Positions 9,353 through 19,121 are shown, counted from the stretch's first letter. The stretch: DNA of 64,000 bases from an uncultured Muribaculaceae bacterium (GCA_947625935.1 CANQQE010000012.1:16202-80201); one strand, 5' to 3'. Made by a program: numbers and translations. Notes: a model not told the origin generated them from the letters alone.

Positions 9353-9413
9353 GATGGTGTTTTGGCTTTGAGGGTTATTAACAAATTAACTTGTAAGACG
9401 GATTATTAATGAT

Positions 9414-10037
9414 TTAGCGCAAATCAATCCATTCGGTCGAACGGTATTTGCTTTTGTCGGGGCGAAAATAGCTTTGAGCTAATTTTCCTCCTTTAGTGAT
9501 TGATACCGTTTTTATTAATGCGGTATGCCCGTTAGACAGGGTTATGGCGGCCTGAACAGGGATATATCTGTTATCGACCGTGATTATGGCTTTTTTGATG
9601 TCGGCGGATTTTGACAAAGGAGTCAACTCTATTATATATTTGTTTGTAGGCGCTTTTAAATGCTTTGGAGCATAACTCTTTTGCAGACCCGACACTATTA
9701 TAAATGGATTTATAGTGGCGAGTTCGTCGGGGGTGGGGGTGCTGACCGTCATTTCGTCGACTTTAGGATTGTAAACCCATTGTGTCGTTCCGTCATACCA
9801 TGTTGTGATGCCGCCGTTGAGCGTCGCTACAAATTTGTCGCCTGAAAGCCTGAGTGTCCCGGTCGATTTTTCCGGCCCCTCGCTCATAGTGAATTTAACT
9901 GTAAGCGAAGGTGCGTTTTTCATCAGTTCCGATGATTTTTTCAAAACTGTCGCAGCTGATGGTCTACCGGCATTCAGCGTAATCGCCGAGAAAAATGCGC
10001 AGGCGACCGTTGCAATTATGGAGATAAATCTTGTCAT
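9414..10037 (-). CDS. lolA: LolA-like outer-membrane lipoprotein carrier
   Basis: Periplasmic chaperone that ferries lipoproteins from the inner to the outer membrane. The 207-residue protein has a signal peptide (MTRFISIIATVACAFFSAITLNA). A LolA-type beta-barrel follows, recognised by the pattern FTMSEGPEKSTGTLRLSGDKFVATL and the strand WYDGTTQWVYNPKVDEMTVS. It follows ftsK by 37 bases in the same direction, an arrangement also seen in other bacteria (ftsK-lolA). Bacteroidota LolA proteins are divergent, so the assignment rests on fold pattern and context. Confidence 0.8.
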   Translation of the reverse strand: MTRFISIIATVACAFFSAITLNAGRPSAATVLKKSSELMKNAPSLTVKFTMSEGPEKSTGTLRLSGDKFVATLNGGITTWYDGTTQWVYNPKVDEMTVSTPTPDELATINPFIIVSGLQKSYAPKHLKAPTNKYIIELTPLSKSADIKKAIITVDNRYIPVQAAITLSNGHTALIKTVSITKGGKLAQSYFRPDKSKYRSTEWIDLR

Positions 10038-10074
10038 ACTACTTATCTAACATCATTTTAGCCCGAAGGTTTGA

Positions 10075-12675
10075 TTAGCCGAGCAATGTTTCAAGCATCC
10101 TTTCAAGTTGAAGGGAATCGACAAGAATTTGTCGAGGTTTGCCACCCTGTGCCGGGCCAACGATTCCGGCTTCTTCAAGTTGATCCATGATTTTTCCAGC
10201 TCGGTTGTATCCGATGGAGTAGCGACGTTGAAGGGAGGATGTCGATGCGACACCTGATTGGACGACTATACGGGCCGCTTCTTCAAAGAGAGTATCGCGG
10301 TCGGCGACATTGCTAAGTGAGCCGCCGTCGCCGCTCTCAGGCAGATAATCGGGCAGATAGTAGGCGTGCTCGAATCCGATTTGCTCGTCTATTGATGAGC
10401 AGATGTCTTCGACCTCCTTAGTGTCGATGAATGCGCATTGCACGCGGTTCATCTCACCGTTGATGCTGAAAAGCATATCCCCGCGCCCTATGAGCTGGTT
10501 GGCGCCTGTGCGGTCAAGGATGGTCTTGCTGTCGACCATCTGAGATACGCGGAACGCTATACGGCCGGGGAAGTTGGCCTTTATGATGCCTGTGATGACA
10601 TTAGTCGATGGGCGTTGGGTTGCGATTATCATGTGCATACCCACGGCGCGGGCTTTTTGCGCTATGCGGGCTATGGGCGTTTCAACCTCCTTGCCTGCGG
10701 TCATTATGAGATCGGCAAACTCATCGACTATGACAACTATATAAGGCAAGTAGCGGTGCCCTTTTTCAGGGTTCAGGGTTCTTGCGGTAAATTTGGCGTT
10801 ATATTCCGCAATCGACCTGACATTAGCGTTTCTTAACAGATTGTAGCGGTTATCCATCTCCACGCAAAGAGAATTGAGCGTGGCGACAACCTTGCTGGGG
10901 TCTGTTATGATTGCTTCCTCCTCATCGGGAAGTTTTGCGAGATAATGGCGTTCGAGCTTTGAATAGAGGCTAAATTCCACCATCTTTGGATCGATTAGTA
11001 CGAATTTTAATTCAGATGGGTGCTTTTTGTAGAGCAATGATGCTATGATTGCGTTTAGCCCCACTGACTTGCCCTGACCAGTGGCTCCGGCCACGAGCAC
11101 ATGAGGCATTTTGGTCAGGTCAGCGATAAACACATCGTTTGAAATGGTGGCGCCCATCGCCATAGGCAAAGCATACTTGCATTCCTGGAACTTCTTTGAT
11201 GATATAATCGAGCGCATCGACACTGTCTGGGGGTCTTTGTTCGGGACCTCTATACCGATTGTGCCTTTGCCGGGTATAGGGGCTATGATGCGTATGCCGA
11301 GGGCGGCGAGGCTTAATGCGATGTCATCCTCAAGCCGCTTGATTTTTGCTATTCTGACGCCTTCGGCGGGGATTATCTCATAGAGCGTGACTGTTGGCCC
11401 TACGGTAGCCTCTATATGCTGGATTGGAATTTGATAATCATTAAGGGTCTTTGTGATACGCTCCTTGTTTTCTTCCTGCTCGGCGAGGTCTACATTGTTG
11501 GTTTTCAACGGTCTGTCGATAAGAAGATCAATAGAAGGGAAGCGATAGCGCGAAAGCTCGGCGCGATGGTCATAGAGGGTGTTGTCTTCGATTACTTCCG
11601 CGCGGGCAATCACCGGTGCCTTCACCTCAAACGACACATCTTTATCCTGCCGGGGTGATTCGGATTCGGTTGATTGAGATTCGATATCATCAACTGAATC
11701 ATCGTTGAAATTTGTTTCATCCGATGCCGGGATTTCTGTGTCATCACTTTGAGACATAACCGCGTTTGGATCTTCAATAGTTTCGTCATCTGAATCGGGC
11801 AGGGGAGCAAAATCGACCAATCCCGGTATTTCGGGAGACATCGGTGCAGGCTGTGATTCTTCATCCTCAGTGCCTAATGGGTCAGTTTTCATCGCATCGC
11901 GCACTCGCTGTTCCTCGGCAGCTTTGGCTTCCTCCTCAAGGCGTCGCCGTTCGCGGCGGGCTTCTACCCGACGGCGATAAGCATTATATACCCTGGCGAG
12001 GTCGTTTAAATAAATATAGCAGACTATGCCGATGAGTAGAATTGATACGATGAATGCGCCAAGGAAACCTATATTATTGATAAGGAATGTGTTTACATAC
12101 AATCCATGGTAGCCGCCCCATGGGAAAGTTTGGCTCATACCGAGCGTGAAAAAGCCGATAACGATGGATAGGGAGATGGCAAGTACGAGGGTCTTGAACG
12201 TCAACGACCAGAAATTGCAGCGTTTTACCTTGATAAGAGCCAATCCGATTAATATGACATAGATTATCACGACAAATGCGCCAAATCCGAGCCAGTCATT
12301 GAAAAGTGTGTTGGCCAAAAATGCGCCCACCGGCCCACCGATATTTTTCACTTCGGCGGGTGCGGTTGCCATCTGTCCGATTGTGCGGTTTATGACAAGA
12401 CTCTGGTCTTCGCCGGAATGTGACATATATGATATGGCTGCTATGAGCGAATATACGGCGATAAGAATCAGTGATATGCCTATTATGCCATGCAGACGTC
12501 GGTCTGAAAAAAAACGTACGATAGCCCCTGGCTGACGTTCCGCTTTTTTGCTCTTGGATGACTGATTGCGTCGGCGTTGTGTCTTGGTCGGCTCGAAGTC
12601 GCTTTCGGGCCCTTTCGATGTGTTGTATCGTTGATTTTGTCGATCGGGATTGACCGATATGTCGTATGGAGGCAT
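10075..12675 (-). CDS. ftsK: DNA translocase FtsK
   Basis: Septal DNA pump that clears chromosomes from the closing septum and activates dimer resolution. The 866 residues contain four N-terminal membrane segments (about 55-215) and an acidic, low-complexity linker (about 250-360). The RecA-like motor has Walker A GATGQGKS (K536) and Walker B in YIVVIVDEFADLI. The C-terminal gamma winged-helix begins near 795 (EEAARIVVQSGVASTSSLQRR). The linker is short compared with E. coli FtsK, as is usual for Bacteroidota. Upstream rpe ends 12 bases before its start. Confidence 0.96.
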   Translation of the reverse strand: MPPYDISVNPDRQNQRYNTSKGPESDFEPTKTQRRRNQSSKSKKAERQPGAIVRFFSDRRLHGIIGISLILIAVYSLIAAISYMSHSGEDQSLVINRTIGQMATAPAEVKNIGGPVGAFLANTLFNDWLGFGAFVVIIYVILIGLALIKVKRCNFWSLTFKTLVLAISLSIVIGFFTLGMSQTFPWGGYHGLYVNTFLINNIGFLGAFIVSILLIGIVCYIYLNDLARVYNAYRRRVEARRERRRLEEEAKAAEEQRVRDAMKTDPLGTEDEESQPAPMSPEIPGLVDFAPLPDSDDETIEDPNAVMSQSDDTEIPASDETNFNDDSVDDIESQSTESESPRQDKDVSFEVKAPVIARAEVIEDNTLYDHRAELSRYRFPSIDLLIDRPLKTNNVDLAEQEENKERITKTLNDYQIPIQHIEATVGPTVTLYEIIPAEGVRIAKIKRLEDDIALSLAALGIRIIAPIPGKGTIGIEVPNKDPQTVSMRSIISSKKFQECKYALPMAMGATISNDVFIADLTKMPHVLVAGATGQGKSVGLNAIIASLLYKKHPSELKFVLIDPKMVEFSLYSKLERHYLAKLPDEEEAIITDPSKVVATLNSLCVEMDNRYNLLRNANVRSIAEYNAKFTARTLNPEKGHRYLPYIVVIVDEFADLIMTAGKEVETPIARIAQKARAVGMHMIIATQRPSTNVITGIIKANFPGRIAFRVSQMVDSKTILDRTGANQLIGRGDMLFSINGEMNRVQCAFIDTKEVEDICSSIDEQIGFEHAYYLPDYLPESGDGGSLSNVADRDTLFEEAARIVVQSGVASTSSLQRRYSIGYNRAGKIMDQLEEAGIVGPAQGGKPRQILVDSLQLERMLETLLG

Positions 12676-12687
12676 CTTGTGGAAATA

Positions 12688-13332
12688 TTATAAGTCTTTG
12701 AGTGATGAGATTGCTTTCTCGGGCGAGGGCGCTGAAAACACATAACTACCCGCCACTAAAATGTCGGCACCGGCATCGGCGAGTAATCGCCCGGTTTCAA
12801 GGTTTACCCCGCCGTCAACTTCTATTAGTGCTTTCGATCCGCTTGCTGAAATCATTTCACGCAATTTCTTCACCTTTTCTGTCGCACGCGAAATAAATTT
12901 TTGGCCCCCGAACCCTGGATTCACCGACATAAGGAGTACCATGTCGAGTTCCTGTATCACATCTTCGAGCATGATTACAGGCGTTGAAGGATTGAGCGTG
13001 ACGGCGGCTTTCATGCCGGCAGCCTTGATGGCCTGAATCGTACGGTCGAGATGCACACACGCCTCCTGGTGCACGTTCATGATGGCTGCGCCGCAGTCCC
13101 GAGTCTGGGATATATAATTCTGCGGGTTGACAATCATCAGATGTACGTCGAGTGGCTTTTTAGAATGTTTCGCAACCGCTTTTATTACCGGAAAACCAAA
13201 TGATATGTTGGGGACGAAGACTCCGTCCATTACGTCGAGGTGTATCATATCGGCCTCGGAGCGATTCAGCATCCTTATATCTCGTTCAAGGTTGGCGAAG
13301 TCGGCTGATAATAGTGATGGTGATACTTGCAT
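12688..13332 (-). CDS. rpe: Ribulose-phosphate 3-epimerase
   Basis: Interconverts ribulose-5-phosphate and xylulose-5-phosphate in the pentose phosphate pathway. The 214-residue TIM barrel starts with VSPSLLSADF. It carries the metal-site motifs HLDVMDGVFVPN (Asp), DVHLMI and IEVDGG, plus the phosphate-binding VAGSYVF near the end. Length and all motifs are standard. It is co-directional with ftsK 12 bases downstream and probably shares its transcript. Confidence 0.97.
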   Translation of the reverse strand: MQVSPSLLSADFANLERDIRMLNRSEADMIHLDVMDGVFVPNISFGFPVIKAVAKHSKKPLDVHLMIVNPQNYISQTRDCGAAIMNVHQEACVHLDRTIQAIKAAGMKAAVTLNPSTPVIMLEDVIQELDMVLLMSVNPGFGGQKFISRATEKVKKLREMISASGSKALIEVDGGVNLETGRLLADAGADILVAGSYVFSAPSPEKAISSLKDL

Positions 13333-13375
13333 TGTGTTGTATAATTCCTTGATGGATTTTTCTTTATGCCAGGGG

Positions 13376-14050
13376 CTATTGTTCGGCTCTGTTCTTTGGC
13401 TTAAACGCTTTATAGATTATAAACACCACGCACAGAATGCCAATGCCCAATCCGGCATAAGTTAGATAATCATTATATTTTTCGACTTGGTTGAACAGGT
13501 CGGCCAATGGAACGCTTTTCGCGAGCCACCAGCCAAGAAATGCAAGAATGGCATTCCATAACAGTGCTCCCAAGCCGGTAAATATCACAAATACTCCGAT
13601 ATTCATTCTTGAAAGACCTGCCGGAATTGAAATCAATTGTCTCACGGCCGGAATCAGACGCCCTATGAAGGTGGACACTGCCCCATGTCGGTCGAAATAT
13701 CTCTCGGCGTTTTCTACTTTGGCTTGGTCGATAAGACAGGCGTGGCCGAAACGGCTGTTAGCGAATTTATAGACTATAGGCCGACCGATCCAAAGGGCAA
13801 GATAATAGTTTATGATAGCTCCCACCATAGCACCGGCTGTTGCCACGAAAACCACAACATAGATATTCATGGGATTGCTGTCTTGACAAGCGAGATATGC
13901 GGCAGGCGGGACAACGACCTCCGACGGGAATGGAATGAATGAGCTTTCAATAACCATGAAAACAAAAACAAAAAGGTAGCTGGCGTTATCGACAAACCAT
14001 TGAAAAAGAGTTGATGCGTCGAATATGGCCAAAGGAATCATGTCAAGCAT
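13376..14050 (-). CDS. DedA-family membrane protein
   Basis: Integral inner-membrane protein of the DedA/SNARE-associated family, whose members act in lipid flipping and envelope homeostasis. The 224 residues contain the family's FIPFPSEVVVPPAAYLA region (E-V-V-P) and, after two hydrophobic segments, the glycine/arginine loop FIGRLIPAVRQLISIPAGLSRM (F-x-G-R-x-x-P-x-x-R). There are about five membrane spans. It lies between the glycosylase-like gene and rpe in the same direction, with short gaps of 39 and 43 bases. Confidence 0.9.
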   Translation of the reverse strand: MLDMIPLAIFDASTLFQWFVDNASYLFVFVFMVIESSFIPFPSEVVVPPAAYLACQDSNPMNIYVVVFVATAGAMVGAIINYYLALWIGRPIVYKFANSRFGHACLIDQAKVENAERYFDRHGAVSTFIGRLIPAVRQLISIPAGLSRMNIGVFVIFTGLGALLWNAILAFLGWWLAKSVPLADLFNQVEKYNDYLTYAGLGIGILCVVFIIYKAFKPKNRAEQ

Positions 14051-14089
14051 AATTGTATTCAGACTTTTGATTTAAGCTACAAAATTAAT

Positions 14090-14704
14090 CTAATCGGTTG
14101 AATTATGCAACATCATTTTGATGCCTACATATTTGAACATTTGTGAGTAATACTCTGCTTTTTTCTCAAGTGCTAATGGATAAGCCCGTGATGTCGATGG
14201 CATTCTCCAGATTCTCAGCTCCGACCCGTCATCAGCTCTGACCGACGAGGCATATGACCCTACTTTCGGGATTTTGGTGCCTGTAATTTCGGCCAATACT
14301 GCGGCGGCCTTTTCTCCGGTCGACGCTATGTCATGGCATTCTGGAATTTTGGCGAGTGTTTCCCATAAAGGAATGGGAGTCACTATTTCAAGAAATTTGT
14401 CTGATGCGTTTCCTGCAAGCCTACGCACTTCAAGCCCGGTGTCGCCCAAGCCGATTCCAAGATTATTGAGGAGTGCCCTTATTTCGTCCAGTTTGAATTT
14501 TTTAGCCGATGTGTCATACAAAGCATCCTTGTTCCCGAAAAATATCAATCCGATCATTCTCCAGAAATCGTTTATCACATTCGGGTAAAAGAAATCCATT
14601 GACCAGCGTTTGGGCTGAGGTGGAAAGGTGCCCATGATTAATAATTTTGTCCCCTCCGGCAGATATGGAGGCCACGGATGACGTTCAATCTCAATATTTT
14701 TCAT
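14090..14704 (-). CDS. Uracil-DNA-glycosylase-family protein
   Basis: Probable cytoplasmic DNA-repair glycosylase fold. The 204-residue protein has an N-terminal LLIMGTFPPQPKRWSMDF segment resembling motif 1 of the family, where a G-x-x-P loop lies near the base pocket. Near the C-terminus is RMPSTSRAYP, resembling the HPSP/MPSTS DNA-binding loop. Between them it is unlike UdgA or Ung, and the catalytic residue cannot be placed with certainty. Annotated homologues in Bacteroides carry the same general name. The exact substrate (uracil, G:U or other) is unknown. It is the first gene of the leftward block and diverges from wza. Confidence 0.65.
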   Translation of the reverse strand: MKNIEIERHPWPPYLPEGTKLLIMGTFPPQPKRWSMDFFYPNVINDFWRMIGLIFFGNKDALYDTSAKKFKLDEIRALLNNLGIGLGDTGLEVRRLAGNASDKFLEIVTPIPLWETLAKIPECHDIASTGEKAAAVLAEITGTKIPKVGSYASSVRADDGSELRIWRMPSTSRAYPLALEKKAEYYSQMFKYVGIKMMLHNSTD

Positions 14705-14875
14705 TTGAATTATCTGTTCCCGTTTTGATTCAGACGCGAATTTACGTTTTTAATCCGATTGGCCATACGATGTCATAAACCCCGTTAATGACCCTGAAAT
14801 ATCTCTATGCGGACAGAAAACAATCATTTATAATAAAAAGTTGGTGCAAAAGTCGGTTTGTCGTGAAATATTCTG

Positions 14876-14883
14876 TAACTTTG
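14876..14883 (+). promoter_or_regulatory. -7 promoter box for the wza-wzc pair
   Basis: TAACTTTG is an exact TAnnTTTG match. The -33 half is weak at the expected distance, although a TTTG lies at 14857-14860. The box lies downstream of an earlier in-frame ATG at 14788, supporting ATG 14935 as the start of the lipoprotein. Confidence 0.5.
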
Positions 14884-14934
14884 CTGCAAAATATTGTAAT
14901 CACACCATCTGAAAACGTATATACGAAACTTGAT

Positions 14935-15771
14935 ATGAATTTTAAATCATGTTGTGCTGCCATGATGGTCATGGCTATGTTGGCTTCTTGCTCTACTCAT
15001 AAGAAGGTTCCTTTAGTGGAAGATGCGGAATACATTCCCGCTGAGATTCTCGCCCAGCCGGTACCTCCGGCCGACCCTATAATTCAAGCCGGCGATTTGT
15101 TGAACATTGATGTTACTGCTACTAACTATCCAAGCGTGGCGGCCTTTAATAAAGGCAGATATGTTAATCCCGATGGCACCATTGATCAGTCACGCGGTAG
15201 AGTTGGTTCAAGCGGGAGTAATGAAACTTCAACCGATTATTATCTTGTCGACAAAGATGGAAATATAAATTTCCCCATCATTGGTTCAATCCATGTCGGT
15301 GGCCTCACGAAAACTCAAGTGCAGGCTGAGATTGAAAATGCGATTTATCCGAAATATTTAAAAGAAAAACCGGTTGTTGACATTCGATTCATGAATTTCC
15401 GTATCACGGTTCTTGGTGCGGTTGGCTCTCCCGGCATTAAGGTCTCGCAGAATGAACGTCTTAATATTTTTGAAGCCATAGCGCTTGCCGGTGACCTCAA
15501 TATAAAAGCGGATCGAGAAAATCTAATATTGATTCGTACTAATCCCGACGGTACGCGTGAGGTTCATAAATTGAATGTGCATGACAAAAATATGCTCTTT
15601 TCTCCCTACTACAACCTGCAGCAAAATGACTTGCTTCTGGTCAACTGGAACCGCTCAGGTGCACAAAATTCCTGGGCTATGAGTCAAGGGTTCAGCACCA
15701 CGATTGCTGTTGTTGGAGGCTTGTCGGCTATACTTGGCTTCACATTGAGTATCATCAATTTGTCAAAATAA
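14935..15771 (+). CDS. Wza-like polysaccharide export lipoprotein
   Basis: Outer-membrane lipoprotein expected to form the secretion channel for capsular or exopolysaccharide. Starting at ATG 14935 it is 278 residues with a short signal peptide and lipobox LASC (Cys 19). A Poly_export domain follows (IIQAGDLLNIDVTATNYPSVAAFN ... NFPIIGSIHVGGLTKTQVQAEI) and then a SLBB-like segment (ITVLGAVGSPGIKVSQNERLNIFEAIALAGDL). A final hydrophobic helix (about residues 245-270) is consistent with an outer-membrane anchor. It pairs with the Wzc-like kinase 18 bases downstream. No glycosyltransferase, flippase or polymerase gene is nearby. Confidence 0.88.
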   Translation: MNFKSCCAAMMVMAMLASCSTHKKVPLVEDAEYIPAEILAQPVPPADPIIQAGDLLNIDVTATNYPSVAAFNKGRYVNPDGTIDQSRGRVGSSGSNETSTDYYLVDKDGNINFPIIGSIHVGGLTKTQVQAEIENAIYPKYLKEKPVVDIRFMNFRITVLGAVGSPGIKVSQNERLNIFEAIALAGDLNIKADRENLILIRTNPDGTREVHKLNVHDKNMLFSPYYNLQQNDLLLVNWNRSGAQNSWAMSQGFSTTIAVVGGLSAILGFTLSIINLSK

Positions 15772-15789
15772 ACCCACTTATTTGCGATT

Positions 15790-18213
15790 ATGGCTAAAGA
15801 AGAGACTCCCGATCAAATTGGCGGTACTGAAAAGACTGAAGAATCCTTCGACCTGACCGGCCTTTTGCTTGAGTATCTGGGCAATTGGAAATGGTTTGTG
15901 CTTAGCGTGGCTATATGCGTCGTTGTGGCTTATTTCCACATTGCCACGATTATACCCATATATCAGGTTTCGGCTTCGATTTATTTGAGCAGTGATAATT
16001 CTGTGACCAATCCTAATGTGGTTTCCATGTCACAGAACCCTTTGATTAATGCGAAAGATTATGTTGATGAGACTGAAATAGAGATACTTAAATCTCGTAA
16101 CAGCCTTGTCCGGATTGTCGATAGTCTTGATTTGTCCTATTCTTACTTTGAAACTGGGCGATTCCGTGACATACCGGTCTACGGCACCAATGCGGTGGTA
16201 GCGTCGATTGATTCGGTGAGTCTGCGTAATCTCTCCTCCCCGATTACAATTATTGCGGAAAAGAATGACGATGAATTTAAGTTCTCGATTAAAACAAACT
16301 ATGGCGGATCGGCCGATGAAAAACTGATTGTGGCCAAGAAACTGCCGATAAATGTTGAATTGAGCCAGGGCACATTGACACTTTCTGAATCTAAAATTAC
16401 AAGTAAGTTCAACGACGTACAGAAAATCGTGATTAACAATCCCTCATGGGTTGCGTCGCGCATAGCGGGTTCGCTTAACATTCAATATGCTCCAAACTCC
16501 GGGACTATCTTACGGATCACTTTCAGGTCGCCTGTAATCAGGGAAGGAATCGATGTGATTAATGCCCTGATTGCATTCTATAACGAAGACATAATCGAGA
16601 ATAAGAATCGGTCGGCGATGCAGACCGAGGCTTTTATCCTCGACCGTCTCGTGATGATATCAGGAGAGCTGAAAGATGTCGAACAACGTCTTGAGGATTA
16701 CAGACGTGCGAACAATATCATTGATATTAATGCACAGACAGCGATGAACTTCAGCAAAAAGAGTTCTACAGAAGATGAACTTGCTGATGTCGGCGCGCAA
16801 CAGGAAATCCTTAATTCTGTTGAGAAAGCTATTTCACGGCAAGACGACTATACCCCCATCGTTCAGGTTGTGGAAAATGCTGATCTCAGCGGACAGATTG
16901 ACGCGTATAACCGTAAACTTGCGCAACGCGAGCGTTTACTTCAGTCGAGCACCGAGGATAATCCTATGGTACAGTCGATGCAAGAAGATTTGACCCGGCA
17001 GAAGAGTATGATTATGCAGGGTTTGCGAGCCGCTAAAAATAATCTTGGCGTGCGTCGCAGCAATATTGCGGCTATCGGGAATAAGAGTGCCGGCCAACTT
17101 GCTTCATTGCCACCGATTGACCGCGGGTTGCAGGAAATTTTCCGCGAGCAGCAGGTGAAAGTTAACATATATACCTTCTTGCTTCAGAAACGAGAAGAAA
17201 TAGCCCTCCAGAAGACGTTGGCCACCCCGACGGCGCGCCTTATTGACAATCCCACCGGCAGCGGGCCTGTTTATCCTCAGACATCATCAATTTATGGCCT
17301 CGCCGCTATAATAGGCTTATTGATTCCCGCTCTGATTATTTTCCTCCGTCGACTCGTTTTCCCAGTGTTCAAGGACAAAGAAGATCTCGAACGTGTCACT
17401 TCGGTGCCTGTTTTAAGTGAGATATGCAAAGTGCCCGGAGGAGAGAAATTGGTGGTAACGGCTAAAAATAACACTCCCGAGGCTGAGTTGTTCCGTTTGC
17501 TAAGAAACAATATCCAGTTTGTGTTGGGTAAGAACAAGAAAGTGATAATGGTCACATCTTCGTTGTCGGGAGAGGGAAAAACATTTATTGCGACCAACAT
17601 TGCTCTATCGTTTGCCCTGACTGGTAAGAAGGTTCTTGTTATCGGTATGGATATACGCCGCCCGGCATTAGCCCATGTTTTTGATTTGAGTAACCGTTAT
17701 GGCTTGACCACATATCTTTGTGGACAGACTGATGATTTGAAATCATTGATTTTCCCTTCTGGAATCAACGAAAATCTGTGGGTTATGCCCGCCGGGCCTG
17801 TACCGCCAAACCCCAATGAACTTCTGCTTGACGAGCGTCTTGATGAGTGCATATCGACATTGCGCAATCAGTATGATTATGTGATTATCGACTCTGCGCC
17901 TATTGGTCTGGTGTCTGACTCTTTGCTCGCTGCGAGAATTTCAGATGTGCAGATTTATGTCGCAAGAGCCAACTATTCGACGCGCCGTTGCTTGAAGATG
18001 ATGCACGCCGCAATTGACACCGGGCGTTTCCCCAACACATATATGATTCTCAACAGTGTGGATATAAGGTCAAACGCATATCGCTATCGACGCTACGGAT
18101 CTTATGGAGTTTACGGCACAAAGAAAGGCTATGGCTATGGATACGCTGAAACCCCTTCACCGGCCTCCCATCTTAAACGTATATGGCAAAAAGCCCGGAA
18201 AAAGAAGCACTAA
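15790..18213 (+). CDS. Wzc-like tyrosine kinase / polysaccharide co-polymerase
   Basis: Inner-membrane chain-length regulator and BY-kinase partner of the export lipoprotein. The 807 residues begin with a Wzz domain (membrane span about 33-53), a long periplasmic helical region (about 280-480) and a second span (SIYGLAAIIGLLIPALIIFL, near 500). The cytoplasmic kinase has Walker A SGEGKT (K597), Walker A' in VIGMDIRRPA and Walker B in YDYVIIDSAP. The tail from Y764 to Y785 carries eight tyrosines, the autophosphorylation cluster known in this family. It ends in a basic stretch KARKKKH and is followed by a strong terminator. It shares an operon with the Wza-like gene. Confidence 0.92.
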   Translation: MAKEETPDQIGGTEKTEESFDLTGLLLEYLGNWKWFVLSVAICVVVAYFHIATIIPIYQVSASIYLSSDNSVTNPNVVSMSQNPLINAKDYVDETEIEILKSRNSLVRIVDSLDLSYSYFETGRFRDIPVYGTNAVVASIDSVSLRNLSSPITIIAEKNDDEFKFSIKTNYGGSADEKLIVAKKLPINVELSQGTLTLSESKITSKFNDVQKIVINNPSWVASRIAGSLNIQYAPNSGTILRITFRSPVIREGIDVINALIAFYNEDIIENKNRSAMQTEAFILDRLVMISGELKDVEQRLEDYRRANNIIDINAQTAMNFSKKSSTEDELADVGAQQEILNSVEKAISRQDDYTPIVQVVENADLSGQIDAYNRKLAQRERLLQSSTEDNPMVQSMQEDLTRQKSMIMQGLRAAKNNLGVRRSNIAAIGNKSAGQLASLPPIDRGLQEIFREQQVKVNIYTFLLQKREEIALQKTLATPTARLIDNPTGSGPVYPQTSSIYGLAAIIGLLIPALIIFLRRLVFPVFKDKEDLERVTSVPVLSEICKVPGGEKLVVTAKNNTPEAELFRLLRNNIQFVLGKNKKVIMVTSSLSGEGKTFIATNIALSFALTGKKVLVIGMDIRRPALAHVFDLSNRYGLTTYLCGQTDDLKSLIFPSGINENLWVMPAGPVPPNPNELLLDERLDECISTLRNQYDYVIIDSAPIGLVSDSLLAARISDVQIYVARANYSTRRCLKMMHAAIDTGRFPNTYMILNSVDIRSNAYRYRRYGSYGVYGTKKGYGYGYAETPSPASHLKRIWQKARKKKH

Positions 18214-18240
18214 AGAAAACTTAGATTAATCAATATTATA

Positions 18241-18276
18241 GTCAGGAGCAAAATAATTTTTGTTCCTGACTTTTTA
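18241..18276 (+). terminator. Rho-independent terminator after wzc
   Basis: Stem GTCAGGA (18241-18247) with TCCTGAC (18264-18270), extended internally by CAAAA/TTTTG. It is followed directly by TTTTT. Confidence 0.85.
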
Positions 18277-18372
18277 TCTTACGCGTTTTAACTTTTTGAA
18301 TTGTCATATTCTCAAACATTGTTTTGAGAATTTGCGTTATTATAGTTATAATTTTTAAATTATTTTTCCATT

Positions 18373-19047
18373 ATGAAGAAGTATTTAGCAGAATTAGTGG
18401 GTACAATGGTACTCGTGTTGATGGGCTGTGGCACAGCAGTCAGCATTGGTTGTAACGATGCTGCAGGCATTGTTGGCACTGCATTTGCGTTTGGTCTTGC
18501 CGTCGTGGCTATGGCTTATACCATCGGCGGTGTGTCAGGATGCCACATCAATCCGGCCATTACAATTGGCGTATGGCTCTCACGTCGTATGAGCGGCAAA
18601 GATGCGATTGGCTATATTGTCGCACAGGTAATTGGCGCGATTATAGGCTCTGCCATTTTATTCGGCGTCACTAATGGATTCCCGACACTCGAAGGGACAG
18701 GTGCCAATGTGATTGCCGAGGGAGCGTCACAGTCAGCCGGTCTCATCGCCGAAGCGGTGTTTACCTTTGTGTTTGTCCTCGTCGTTCTCGGAACTACCGA
18801 TGAGAATAAAGGTGCCGGTAAATTTGCCGGTCTTGCAATCGGACTTTCACTTGTGCTTGTTCACCTCGTGTGCATCGCCTATACCGGTACTTCTGTCAAT
18901 CCCGCTCGTTCAATCGGCCCGGCATTGTTTGCGGGCGGTGCTGCGTTGAGCCAGCTTTGGGTGTTTATTGTCGGCCCGTGCATCGGTGCTGTGGTAGCGG
19001 CTGTGGTGTGGAGCATGATTGGCTCACCGGCCAAGAAAGTGGCATAA
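18373..19047 (+). CDS. aqpZ: Aquaporin (AqpZ-type)
   Basis: Inner-membrane water channel of the MIP family. The 224 residues form six membrane segments with the two half-helix NPA boxes HINPAIT (about 56-62) and SVNPARS (about 176-182). The residues around the second box, including the following arginine, fit a water-selective filter. The N-terminus MKKYLAELVGTMVLVLMGCG is the usual AqpZ start. It stands alone between a terminator and the bidirectional terminator it shares with efp. Confidence 0.95.
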   Translation: MKKYLAELVGTMVLVLMGCGTAVSIGCNDAAGIVGTAFAFGLAVVAMAYTIGGVSGCHINPAITIGVWLSRRMSGKDAIGYIVAQVIGAIIGSAILFGVTNGFPTLEGTGANVIAEGASQSAGLIAEAVFTFVFVLVVLGTTDENKGAGKFAGLAIGLSLVLVHLVCIAYTGTSVNPARSIGPALFAGGAALSQLWVFIVGPCIGAVVAAVVWSMIGSPAKKVA

Positions 19048-19057
19048 ACGTTAGATT

Positions 19058-19108
19058 CGATATAAAAAGAATGGAGATTCCCAACGAATCTCCATTCTTT
19101 TTATATCG
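19058..19108. terminator. Perfect bidirectional terminator between aqpZ and efp
   Basis: A perfect 23-base inverted repeat (19058-19080 and 19086-19108) around a five-base loop CCAAC. It has A-rich and T-rich flanks inside the stem, so each strand presents a hairpin ending in a T run. It serves the convergent genes aqpZ (+) and efp (-). Confidence 0.92.
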
Positions 19109-19121
19109 TGATATATGCGAT

